Of a DNA stretch of 23,442 bases, positions 8,451 to 15,618 are shown piece by piece (within the stretch, counting starts at the first letter, position 1; each line of letters begins with the position of its first letter). Source of the stretch: JAWXBM01 sp034440115 (lineage in GTDB: Bacteria > Pseudomonadota > Gammaproteobacteria > Xanthomonadales > SZUA-36). The notes under the pieces are model-generated. The model had not been told where the DNA came from, made no database searches, and saw only the letters and a program-made list of their open reading frames with translations. The stretch spans positions 1 to 23,442 of the forward strand of contig JAWXBM010000109.1 in assembly GCA_034440115.1 (NCBI GenBank), given 5' to 3'. The translations under genes and the position numbers were made by a program.

Positions 8451-8612
8451 TCTTCCGAGAATGAGGAGCAGAGCTGGTAGTAAGCCCACAATGATCAGGC
8501 CGCGGGCCAACAGCTCAGCCCGAACATTCGACTGGGCAGGCACCCATTGTACAACCGAAGCCACGCCACGACGGCGTTGTGTATCAGCTATTTGGTTACT
8601 TTGGAAGCGCAT
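8433..8612 (-). CDS. ilv/leu leader peptide
   Basis: This short reading frame (59 residues from the ATG at 8612) ends 24 bases before the attenuator terminator. Its last part, LIIVGLLPALLLILGRG, has 11 Leu/Ile/Val residues in 14 codons (8457-8498): seven Leu, three Ile, one Val. That composition and position are what ribosome-mediated attenuation needs, and the run ends in LGRG as E. coli IlvL does (from memory). No clear Shine-Dalgarno precedes 8612; the frame also stays open upstream to a GTG at 8666, so the true start is uncertain. Its proposed job is sensing charged tRNA for all three branched-chain amino acids. Confidence 0.7.
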   Translation of the reverse strand: MRFQSNQIADTQRRRGVASVVQWVPAQSNVRAELLARGLIIVGLLPALLLILGRGAGSG

Positions 8613-8618
8613 GACTCG

Positions 8619-8647
8619 ATTCGACCACAGGGTTTTTTTGAAGTCAA
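8619..8647 (-). promoter_or_regulatory. Candidate sigma-70 promoter of the ilv/leu operon
   Basis: On the minus strand TTGACT (8642-8647) and TCGAAT (8619-8624) are separated by 17 bases, a 5/6 and a 4/6 match to the -35 and -10 consensus. Transcription would begin around 8612, almost on the leader ATG, making a leaderless leader mRNA or pointing to another start. An upstream promoter in the divergent gap up to 8754 is possible. Confidence 0.35.
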
Positions 8648-8754
8648 CCATTATTTCAAATAACACAATTGTCGGCAGCCTGTCACCAAGCAGTCATAAT
8701 TGTCCGGCAAGTTAGCAGCTAATAGCGAGAATTGGCGAATAGAAGGCAGGTCAG

Positions 8755-9189
8755 ATGCACATACTTTTTCTTTGCACCGGTAACTCCTGTCGTTCGCAGA
8801 TGGCGGAAGGCTGGGCACGTCATCTGGCTGGAGAGCGTTTCACTGTGGCATCGGCCGGAATCGAAGCGCATGGCAAAAACCCTCGCGCCCTACAAGTCAT
8901 GTCTGATGCGGGAGTGGATATCAGCAAGCAGGCTTCCAAGGTCGTAACCACGGAAATGCTGCAAGTTGCCGATGTCATAGTTACGGTCTGTGGCCATGCC
9001 GATGAACATTGCCCGGTGGTGCCGACAAACGCACTAAAGTTGCATTGGCCACTGAGCGATCCGGCCAAAGCAAAGGGCACCGAAGAGCAAATCATGAGTC
9101 AGTTTCGAGCTACCCGTGACGAGATCAGCGAGCGGGTGGTTGATCTTTTGCAGGATCTTCTGAACCGTTCACGGAAAGTCGGGTTGTAA
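8755..9189 (+). CDS. arsC: Thioredoxin-coupled arsenate reductase (low-Mr phosphatase fold)
   Basis: This 144-residue cytosolic protein would reduce arsenate to arsenite. It starts with the low-molecular-weight phosphatase loop CTGNSCRS, with the nucleophile C7. C79 and C86 lie in VCGHADEHCP with the 7-residue spacing of the resolving pair in the thioredoxin-type enzyme of S. aureus (C82 and C89 there, from memory). The full C7-C79-C86 relay supports arsenate reductase over a tyrosine phosphatase. AGAAGG at 8741-8746 is a good ribosome binding site. No arsR, arsB or acr3 is nearby; it stands alone and divergent from the ilv/leu leader. Confidence 0.88.
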   Translation: MHILFLCTGNSCRSQMAEGWARHLAGERFTVASAGIEAHGKNPRALQVMSDAGVDISKQASKVVTTEMLQVADVIVTVCGHADEHCPVVPTNALKLHWPLSDPAKAKGTEEQIMSQFRATRDEISERVVDLLQDLLNRSRKVGL

Positions 9190-9205
9190 CCGCATTAAGG
9201 CTGGA

Positions 9206-9322
9206 TCCCGGATCAAGTCCGGGATGACGTATTAGCCGGGTCCGGGATGACGTATTAGCCGGGTCCGAGATGACGTATTAGCCGGGTCCGAGATGACGTA
9301 TTAGCCGGGTCCGGGATGACGG
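9206..9322 (+). repeat. REP-like hairpin with four 23-bp tail repeats
   Basis: The hairpin TCCCGGA-TCAAG-TCCGGGA (9206-9224) is followed by four 23-bp units at 9219-9241, 9242-9264, 9265-9287 and 9288-9310, then a partial unit. Units share CCGRGATGACG and carry the private tail TATTAGCCGGGT; the middle copies differ by one G/A change. The array sits between convergent arsC and the membrane protein gene and may end transcription from both sides (inference). Confidence 0.9.
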
Positions 9323-9327
9323 AGCAA

Positions 9328-9882
9328 TCAGGGCCACAACCAGCCAAAAATGCGACCCGTAATTAAGCCATATAGCAATCCATCGAAAATGTCCTTGGCC
9401 GTTCTGCTCCAGCTATGCCCCCACCAGATTGATCCCAGGGCGGCCGAGCCGGAGTATGCCATCAATGCCACGGTGCTGGTCACCTGAAACACTTTCATAG
9501 AGGGGGTTCCGGCTGACAGCGCTGTACCCGCCACGTAAGCCACCAGGGTTGAGATCACGAAGCAATACAACATCCATTGCCCCAGTGGCTTAACGCTGGA
9601 AACCGGGCCACGTGGATAGACATTGAGCACCAGCACCGGCCCTTCCGCATACCTGGCTTGCCAAGCAGCGTCTTCCCGCCCTTTGAAAGTTGCGCAAAAG
9701 GGAACCGAATAGCTACCTGGCTTCTGCCCTCTCAGGGCATCACGAATGGCATCTTCATTCGGTAATTTTTTCCAATCGGACTTGTGATGCTGCAGCACGA
9801 TCCAGACCAGGTTGCCAGCCAAAAATACCGCCACCGCTGAAAGCATAATCGGCGACCAAAGAGACAACAGGGCAACAGTCAT
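9328..9882 (-). CDS. Unrecognised inner-membrane protein
   Basis: This 184-residue protein belongs to no family I can name. The N-terminus is a hydrophobic segment (about 8-30). A soluble loop (about 33-95) includes HHKSDWKKLPNEDAIRDALR and VLVLNVYPRGP. Then come two membrane spans (about 103-125 and 130-152), a Trp-rich SIWWGHSWSR, and a C-terminal hydrophobic segment ending in WLWP. GGAGA sits 7 bases before the ATG. It is a single gene, convergent with arsC and divergent from the thiamine operon; nothing ties it to either. Confidence 0.75.
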   Translation of the reverse strand: MTVALLSLWSPIMLSAVAVFLAGNLVWIVLQHHKSDWKKLPNEDAIRDALRGQKPGSYSVPFCATFKGREDAAWQARYAEGPVLVLNVYPRGPVSSVKPLGQWMLYCFVISTLVAYVAGTALSAGTPSMKVFQVTSTVALMAYSGSAALGSIWWGHSWSRTAKDIFDGLLYGLITGRIFGWLWP

Positions 9883-10019
9883 GATCGATTCTCCTATTGG
9901 GTGGAAAACGCTAGCGCAGAATTAGTTTAGAACACTCGGTAAATAATCACAGCAACAGGCTGAACCCTGAACGCAACATAAATGTGTTTGTTTCATTATT
10001 CACAGGCATGCGCTAGGAT
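9883..10019 (+). promoter_or_regulatory. Divergent intergenic region with candidate promoter for the thiamine operon
   Basis: The gap between the membrane protein and the riboswitch is AT-rich. TTTCAT (9991-9996) and TAGGAT (10014-10019) are 17 bases apart and would start transcription just before the TPP aptamer. The -35 match is weak, so this is a candidate placed mainly by position. Confidence 0.35.
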
Positions 10020-10023
10020 AGCA

Positions 10024-10118
10024 ATGTTCCCTGGGGGTGGCCCAAACCGGGCCTGAGATCTGCACTAGGCAGGAACCCTTCGAACCTGATCCGGTTAATA
10101 CCGGCGTAGGAAGAGGAT
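10024..10118 (+). ncRNA. TPP riboswitch (THI element)
   Basis: The conserved parts of the thiamine pyrophosphate aptamer are present in order: TTCCCTGGGGGTG (P1 and start of the core), GGGCCTGAGA (the CUGAGA pyrimidine-sensing core), ACCCTTCGAACCTGATC, then CCGGTTAATACCGGCGTAGGAA closing the pyrophosphate arm and P1. It lies about 65 bases upstream of a TonB receptor gene followed by thiamine transport and kinase genes, which fits TPP repression of uptake. AACCGG at 10156-10161 can pair with CCGGTT in the aptamer (10091-10096), one possible switching element near the translation start. Confidence 0.95.
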
Positions 10119-10184
10119 GAACGCCCAAAAGATTTCCTTCACTCCCTTCGCCATCAACCGGTCCCCGAATCAAGCGCGGATCTG

Positions 10185-12392
10185 ATGATGACATTCAAAG
10201 TTTCTGATTTTTTTTGTTTAATATTTTTCACGCTGCTTGTTCCTGGTGGAGTTAACACCTCTGCGTTTGCCGAAGACAGGCTGCTGGAAGAAATCGTCAT
10301 ATCTGCCTACCGCCAGGTCGCAGCAGTGGAGATGGACACCAGCATCACGGTGCTGAACGAAGCCACCATTCGCGAAGCGTCTATCGCCAATTTCGAAGAA
10401 CTGGTGGCACTGGTACCCAACATGAACTTTTCCGGTGAAGGCTCGCGGGCGCGCTATTTCCAGTTGCGCGGGGTGGGTGAGCGTGAGCAATACGAAGGCG
10501 CACCCAATCCATCGGTGGGTTATTACATCGATGACATCGACCTTTCCGGCATCGGTGGCGTGGCCAGCCTGTTTGATATTTATCAGGTGGAAGTTCTCAA
10601 AGGGCCGCAAAGCGCACGTTATGGCGCCAGTGCCCTTGCGGGCGTGGTCTATATGCGCAGCACCGACCCGACTGGCGAAACTCATGCCGATGCCGAGCTG
10701 ACGGTGGGTGGTGATGGTTTGTTTTCCGCCGCTGCCGCAGTTGGCGGTGCCCTGTCAGAAAGTGTGCAAGGCCATGTTTCACTGGGCAAGCTGCAGCAGG
10801 ACGGCTTTCGCAACAACACCTACCTGGGCCGCGACGATACCAATGACCGCGACGAACTAACCGCTCGCGCCAAACTGAACTGGAATATTTCCGACAATTG
10901 GTCCGCATTACTAACCGGGCTATACATGGATTTTGACAATGGTTATGACGGCTGGAGCATACTCAACGGTAACCAACTGCAATCGGACCATCCGGGCAAA
11001 GATGCGCAACAGACCAGCGCCGCTTCCCTACGCATTAAGAGCGCGTTAAACCCCAGTATTGATTTCGTTTCCATCAGCAGTTTTGCCGACAGCGACATCC
11101 GTTTCAGCTATGACGGTGATTGGGGCAATGATGAATTCTGGAATGGTTTTGGTGTTTACAGCTATGACTATTCCTACATCAATCCGCGGCAACGGGATTC
11201 ACTCAATCAGGAGTTCCGCCTGTTATCCACGCCCGAAGGTCGCTGGTTCGATGACAGCACCGACTGGGTGCTGGGTGTTTTCTGGCAGCGGCTGGCAGAA
11301 GACAACCAAATATCTTCCAGCGGCACCTACGACGATCGCGGGCTGGATGACTTTTGTACCCCGTGCCTGACCAATCGCCAATTACAAAGCGCCTACCAGG
11401 CCGACACCTGGGCGGTGTTTGGGAGCCTGGATACGCAATTGAATGACAGACTCGGGCTGTCTTTCGGCTGGCGCTACGAACACTGGTCAGCGGATTACCG
11501 CGATAACTGGTCAGACATCAACTACCCTGGTCAACCACCTGGTGGCAGCAGTTGCACACAATTCGATTGCAGCCCGAACGAGAATCTCTGGGGCGGGCAT
11601 CTGACGCTGAGTTTCGATTTCAGTTCGGAAGTGCACGGCTACATGCGCATTGCTCGTGGTTTCAAAGCCGGCGGCTTCAACCCTTCGTTGGCCGCATTAC
11701 AGGGTGTGGCTGCTTTGGGTGCGGAATACATTCCCTACCAGGCAGAAACCCTGTGGAATTACGAATCAGGCATCAAAGGCCTGTGGTGGGACGATGCCCT
11801 GGAAGGTGAGCTGTCCCTGTTCTACATGCAGCGTGATGACGCGCAACTCAGTCAATCCAGCCAGCAGGTTGAATTTGACCCCAACAGTTTCGTGTTCGTA
11901 ACCTACAACGGCGCTGCCAGCGTGTACGGCCTGGAAGTCAGTTTCAGTTGGCAGTTGAACGATGCCTGGGAGATTCATACGGCACTAGGTTTGCTCGATT
12001 CCGAAATCAGCAACGGCGGCCCCACTGCCATCATCAGCCCCAATGCGCTTGAGCGCGATTTGGCGCATGCGCCGTCCTGGACGCTGAATCTCGGTGCCAG
12101 TTGGCATGCTGCCCAGGGTTGGTTTGGCCGGTTGGACCTGAACGCCAGCGATGCGTTTTATTTTGATATCAGCCACAACCAGCGCTCACCAAGCTACCAG
12201 GTGGTAAATCTCCGCTTGGGGAAAGAATGGCAGAATTGGGCATTATTCGCCTGGGGACGTAATATTTTCGATGAAGAATACGCCCAGCGCGGTTTCTATT
12301 TCGGCAACGAGCCACCTGCATTTGAGAATACGCTGTATACCAAGTTTGCCGATCCGGCTTTGTTCGGGTTCACCCTTGAATATCATTACTGA
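10185..12392 (+). CDS. TonB-dependent outer-membrane receptor, predicted thiamine uptake
   Basis: This 735-residue protein has a signal peptide (hydrophobic to about residue 26, likely cleavage after SAFA near 29). A TonB-box-like EEIVISAYR is near 35-43. The plug domain spans about 48-155, with FEELVALVPNMNF, YFQLRGVGER and VEVLKGPQSARYG. A 22-strand barrel should fill the rest, ending in an aromatic residue (EYHY) as outer-membrane barrels do. It would import a thiamine compound into the periplasm using TonB energy. Substrate is inferred from the TPP riboswitch and the genes that follow, not from the protein itself. ATGs at 10185 and 10188 are both possible; the ribosome site is weak, which suits riboswitch control of translation. 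Confidence 0.92.
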   Translation: MMTFKVSDFFCLIFFTLLVPGGVNTSAFAEDRLLEEIVISAYRQVAAVEMDTSITVLNEATIREASIANFEELVALVPNMNFSGEGSRARYFQLRGVGEREQYEGAPNPSVGYYIDDIDLSGIGGVASLFDIYQVEVLKGPQSARYGASALAGVVYMRSTDPTGETHADAELTVGGDGLFSAAAAVGGALSESVQGHVSLGKLQQDGFRNNTYLGRDDTNDRDELTARAKLNWNISDNWSALLTGLYMDFDNGYDGWSILNGNQLQSDHPGKDAQQTSAASLRIKSALNPSIDFVSISSFADSDIRFSYDGDWGNDEFWNGFGVYSYDYSYINPRQRDSLNQEFRLLSTPEGRWFDDSTDWVLGVFWQRLAEDNQISSSGTYDDRGLDDFCTPCLTNRQLQSAYQADTWAVFGSLDTQLNDRLGLSFGWRYEHWSADYRDNWSDINYPGQPPGGSSCTQFDCSPNENLWGGHLTLSFDFSSEVHGYMRIARGFKAGGFNPSLAALQGVAALGAEYIPYQAETLWNYESGIKGLWWDDALEGELSLFYMQRDDAQLSQSSQQVEFDPNSFVFVTYNGAASVYGLEVSFSWQLNDAWEIHTALGLLDSEISNGGPTAIISPNALERDLAHAPSWTLNLGASWHAAQGWFGRLDLNASDAFYFDISHNQRSPSYQVVNLRLGKEWQNWALFAWGRNIFDEEYAQRGFYFGNEPPAFENTLYTKFADPALFGFTLEYHY

Positions 12393-12413
12393 TCAGTAGC
12401 AGAAGGTAACATT

Positions 12414-12704
12414 ATGGAAATTACCGCAGAGTTGAGCATGTATCCGCTGGATGCCAATTACAAACCACCCATCATTGATTTCATTATGGACTTGCGTCAG
12501 CAGCCGGGTATCGAAATCGTTACCAATCAGCTGGCCACCCAGTTGCGCGGGGAATTTGCTGCAGTGACCAGCGCGATCGACCGCTGCATGGAAAAGACCA
12601 TGCTGGACAAGCGGCGTGTGGTGTTCACGGTAAAATACCTCAACACCGGTTTGAACATCGCAGAATTACCCAAGTTGGATATCGCCGAAGGAGTGCGCGG
12701 CTGA
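12414..12704 (+). CDS. Thiamine_BP (MTH1187/YkoF-like) family protein
   Basis: This 96-residue cytosolic protein matches by eye the family once called UPF0045/DUF77 and now Thiamine_BP: start EITAELSMYPLD, then IIDFIMDLRQQPGIEIVTNQLATQLRGEF, and VVFTVKYLNTG near the end. It is one ferredoxin-like unit; YkoF of B. subtilis has two and binds thiamine. AGAAGG lies 7 bases before the ATG. It sits between the TonB receptor and the permease, 21 bases after the former and 1 base before the latter, under the TPP riboswitch. A thiamine-binding, buffering or delivery role is likely but inferred. Confidence 0.85.
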   Translation: MEITAELSMYPLDANYKPPIIDFIMDLRQQPGIEIVTNQLATQLRGEFAAVTSAIDRCMEKTMLDKRRVVFTVKYLNTGLNIAELPKLDIAEGVRG

Positions 12705-12705
12705 G

Positions 12706-13287
12706 ATGTTTGCCTGGGAAGCCCTGGCCGTGGTGCTGGCCATCACCTATTTGGTGCTGGCCATACGCCAGAACATCTGGTGCTGGGCTGCTGCGGCGGT
12801 GAGCACGCTGATCTATCTATTCATCATGTTCGATGCAAAGCTGTACATGGAGTCGGTGCTGCAATTGTTTTACTTGGCGATGGCAGCGTATGGCTGGTAC
12901 CAGTGGCGGCAACATGATCAAAACGATGAAGTGCTGCAGGTCAGAACCTGGCCGCTCAGCTATCATTTGTTTGCCATCGCATCAGTGCTCATTCTGGTGT
13001 TTGCCAGTGGCCATTTGCTCAGCGAGTACAGCGATGCGGCATTGCCGCACCTGGATTCTTTTACTACCTGGGGCGCAGTGATTGCCACGTTCATGGTGGC
13101 GCGCAAAATCCTGGAGAACTGGGTTTACTGGTTTGTGATCGATGCGGTATCGGTGGGGCTGTACCTGAACCGTGGTTTGTTGTTAACCGCCTTGTTGTTC
13201 ATTCTCTACCTGGTGCTGATCATCCTGGGCTACCGTTCCTGGCGCGCCAGCATGCAAGCAGCGCAAATTAAGGGTGCAGAGGCTTGA
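12706..13287 (+). CDS. pnuT: PnuC-family permease, predicted thiamine transporter PnuT
   Basis: This 193-residue inner-membrane protein has about seven hydrophobic segments (near 5-20, 25-43, 48-65, 85-103, 115-133, 137-150 and 155-178). The PnuC hallmark is ARKILENWVYWFVIDAVSVG near 128-147. PnuC relatives carry nicotinamide riboside, riboflavin or thiamine by facilitated diffusion, trapped by a kinase inside the cell. The TPP riboswitch and adjoining thiamine-kinase-like gene assign this one to thiamine (PnuT). Stop and next start overlap (TTGA), so it is likely translated together with the kinase gene. Confidence 0.88.
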   Translation: MFAWEALAVVLAITYLVLAIRQNIWCWAAAAVSTLIYLFIMFDAKLYMESVLQLFYLAMAAYGWYQWRQHDQNDEVLQVRTWPLSYHLFAIASVLILVFASGHLLSEYSDAALPHLDSFTTWGAVIATFMVARKILENWVYWFVIDAVSVGLYLNRGLLLTALLFILYLVLIILGYRSWRASMQAAQIKGAEA

Positions 13288-14060
13288 ACCTGAAGCAAGC
13301 ATTGGTGCTGATGCCCGGCCTGGCGGCTGATTCGGTAGTCAGCGTGTTGTCTGATGGGCCCACCAACACGTCCTACCTGGTGCGCCGTGGTGAGGAGCTT
13401 TGCGTGTTGCGACTGGATAAGCCTCTGGCTCGCGAGCTCGGCCTGGATCGGGCTGCCGAGCACGACATTGTCAAGACCGCTTCCTTGGCTGGTATCGGTG
13501 CCGAACCGGTGCATTTTGATCCCGACAGCGGCAGCAGCCTGCGGCAATACCTGCCAGGGCGAGCCTGGAGCGAAAACGATTTACACGATGCAGCAAAATT
13601 ACAGTTACTGGCCAGCCGTCTGCGCGATCTGCATGCCCTGCCACCGGTGGGTAACAGATATGAACCTGGACTGGCTGCACGCAGATACGCCCGACAACTG
13701 AATACTGCGGAAGCCCAGGCATACGCTGATAAAGCTAATTTGATACTGGCCGAATTACGTTATGAGCCAGCCCGTGAATGTCTGTGTCACAACGACCTCG
13801 TTGCTGGCAACATCGTTGAAAGTGACGTAGAAGGCAGCGCGGGACTGAAGCTGATCGACTGGGAGTACGCCGGCTTGGGCGACCTCTGGTTCGACCTGGC
13901 TTTGGTGATAGAACATCATCAGTTGAATGATGAATTGCAGACTGGCTTTGTCAACGCCTACTTGCACCGTCAAATACGCGACAACGAAAAGCACCGATTG
14001 ATGGACTGGCGCAAGTTCTACCGGGCGCTGTTATGCTTGTGGCAACTTCGAACGGGCTGA
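13284..14060 (+). CDS. thiK: Thiamine kinase-like phosphotransferase (APH/choline kinase fold)
   Basis: This 258-residue protein has the aminoglycoside/choline kinase fold: a small N-lobe with GPTNTSYLVRRGEELCVLRLDK (nucleotide lobe, about 25-46), the catalytic CHNDLVAGNIV with D171 and N176 (Brenner-type HxDxxxxN), and the metal-binding IDWEYAG with D192. Length is near that of E. coli ThiK (274). It probably phosphorylates imported thiamine to thiamine monophosphate, trapping it. I chose the TTG at 13284, which overlaps the permease stop and follows AGGGTGCAGAGG; the first ATG is 9 codons further in. It is the last gene with a clear thiamine link. Confidence 0.8.
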   Translation: MNLKQALVLMPGLAADSVVSVLSDGPTNTSYLVRRGEELCVLRLDKPLARELGLDRAAEHDIVKTASLAGIGAEPVHFDPDSGSSLRQYLPGRAWSENDLHDAAKLQLLASRLRDLHALPPVGNRYEPGLAARRYARQLNTAEAQAYADKANLILAELRYEPARECLCHNDLVAGNIVESDVEGSAGLKLIDWEYAGLGDLWFDLALVIEHHQLNDELQTGFVNAYLHRQIRDNEKHRLMDWRKFYRALLCLWQLRTG

Positions 14061-14116
14061 GCATCAGTCAAGTCTTAACAAGCAGAAACAGAAACTAATG
14101 CCAAAGGAGGCATTGC

Positions 14117-14785
14117 ATGAGTGATTGGCCTTTTGAAGCGCTTGAATTCAGCGGGCTTCCCGAAGCAGAAATGCAGCAGCAGGCCCTGGCGTTTTACCAG
14201 CAGATAAAACGCCGTCGCACGGTACGGGACTATTCCGACAAACCGGTACCCCGCGATATTATTGAGAATGCTATTCGCGCAGCCGGCACTGCGCCCAGCG
14301 GCGCCAATATGCAGCCCTGGCATTTCGTTGCGGTATCCAATGCCAAAATAAAACGCCGCATTAAAGAAGCAGCCGAAGCCGAAGAGAAAGAACTTTACAG
14401 CCATCGTGCGGGCGACGAGTGGCTGAAAGCACTGGAACCCCTCGGTACCAATGAATACAAACCCTTCCTCGAAACCGCGCCGTGGCTGATTGCCGTTTTT
14501 CTGAAGAAATTCACCATTGATGCCGAAGGCAAGAAGCTAAAGAATTACTACACCGCCGAATCAGTCGGTATCGCCTGTGGCTTTCTGTTGTCTGCCCTGC
14601 ATTTTTCCGGTCTGGTGACGTTGACCCACACACCATCCCCTATGGGATTTCTGGCAGAAGTGCTGGAGCGACCCAAGCACGAGCGGGCTTTCATGTTGAT
14701 CGTGGCGGGTTACCCAGCAGAAGACGCTCAGGTACCCGTGATCAGCAAACGTCCGCTGCATGAAATTGCCACTTTTATGGATTGA
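14117..14785 (+). CDS. Iodotyrosine deiodinase-like flavoprotein (nitroreductase superfamily)
   Basis: This 222-residue FMN protein begins the fold with RRTVRDYSDKPVP (33-45) and TAPSGANMQPWHF (58-70), and ends with KRPLHEI. Beyond the general fold it follows mammalian iodotyrosine deiodinase closely. The lid has E90 and Y94 in EAEEKELYSHR, and K115 in LGTNEYKPFL. These match human E157, Y161 and K182, the residues that bind the halotyrosine zwitterion, with the same spacings of 4 and 21 (human sequence from memory). SVGIACGFLLSALHFSGLVT is also close. It should reductively dehalogenate halotyrosines or a related amino acid. AAAGGAGG gives a strong ribosome site 56 bases after the kinase gene, so it could be read from the thiamine operon. 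Confidence 0.82.
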   Translation: MSDWPFEALEFSGLPEAEMQQQALAFYQQIKRRRTVRDYSDKPVPRDIIENAIRAAGTAPSGANMQPWHFVAVSNAKIKRRIKEAAEAEEKELYSHRAGDEWLKALEPLGTNEYKPFLETAPWLIAVFLKKFTIDAEGKKLKNYYTAESVGIACGFLLSALHFSGLVTLTHTPSPMGFLAEVLERPKHERAFMLIVAGYPAEDAQVPVISKRPLHEIATFMD

Positions 14786-14901
14786 ATCACTGACTTTCGC
14801 CAAATAATGGAATTCAGTGCCTGAAGAGCTCCAGTCAGGCGACAGTTGGGCTGGCTGCTGCTATTGTTGCGTCCTGTGATTAAACAACGGGACATACGCC
14901 C

Positions 14902-15576
14902 ATGATTACTCTGCATCACCTCGAGAATTCCCGCTCCCAGCGCATCTTATGGCTGTTGGAAGAATTGGGTGTTGAATACGACATCAAACACTATAAGCGT
15001 GATGCCAAAACCAGCCTCGCGCCGCCCGAACTGTTGGCGATCCATCCGCTGGGAAAATCGCCAGTGATTACCGATGGTGATATCACCGTGGCGGAATCAG
15101 GCGCGATTATCGAATACCTGGTGGGCAACTATGGAGATGGCAGTTTGTTGCCCGCCGAAGGTACGCCGGAACGATTGGCCTATACTTACTGGCTGCATTA
15201 TGCCGAAGGCAGTTTTATGCCTTATATGATCATCTCGCTGATTATGGCGCGCATCGAGTCGGCCCCGGTGCCGTTTTTTCTCAAGCCGGTAACCAAGGGC
15301 ATTGCCGGTAAGGTGAAAGACGGCTTTCTGAATCCCAATGTAAAACGCAACCTGGAATTTATTGAAGCCACGTTGAAAAATTCCAAATGGTTTTGTGGTG
15401 ACAGCATGACGGCTGCGGACATCCAGATGAGTTTTCCGCTTGAAGCGGCTGCCGTGCGTACTAACCTTAAAGCCAGCTATCCAAAATCAGCGGCCTATCT
15501 GAAACGCATACATGCCTTACCCGCGTATAAAACAGCGCTGGAAAAAGGCGGCCCCTATGCCTTGATGGGTGGGTGA
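14902..15576 (+). CDS. Glutathione S-transferase
   Basis: This 224-residue cytosolic protein has the thioredoxin-like N-domain (about 1-80), with ENSRSQRILWLLEELGVEYD and the glutathione-binding PLGKSPVITDGD and ESGAIIEYLV. An all-helical C-domain follows (about 90-215), with FCGDSMTAADIQMSFPLEA, the usual N-capping segment. The catalytic residue is probably a serine in NSRSQR (S10 or S12). The substrate cannot be told from sequence. No strong ribosome site precedes the ATG. The 116 bases upstream hold a GCCTGA/TCAGGC inverted repeat near 14819-14840 but no T-run, so a terminator there is doubtful. Confidence 0.9.
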   Translation: MITLHHLENSRSQRILWLLEELGVEYDIKHYKRDAKTSLAPPELLAIHPLGKSPVITDGDITVAESGAIIEYLVGNYGDGSLLPAEGTPERLAYTYWLHYAEGSFMPYMIISLIMARIESAPVPFFLKPVTKGIAGKVKDGFLNPNVKRNLEFIEATLKNSKWFCGDSMTAADIQMSFPLEAAAVRTNLKASYPKSAAYLKRIHALPAYKTALEKGGPYALMGG

Positions 15577-15618
15577 AGAGTTCCCTTTCGTCACACCGGT
15601 AAAAATGCGCAAAAGTCC

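Noticed and set aside
14819..14840. GCCTGA/TCAGGC inverted repeat as a terminator after the IYD-like gene
   Set aside because: The stem is only 6 bp with a 10-base loop and there is no T-run after it.
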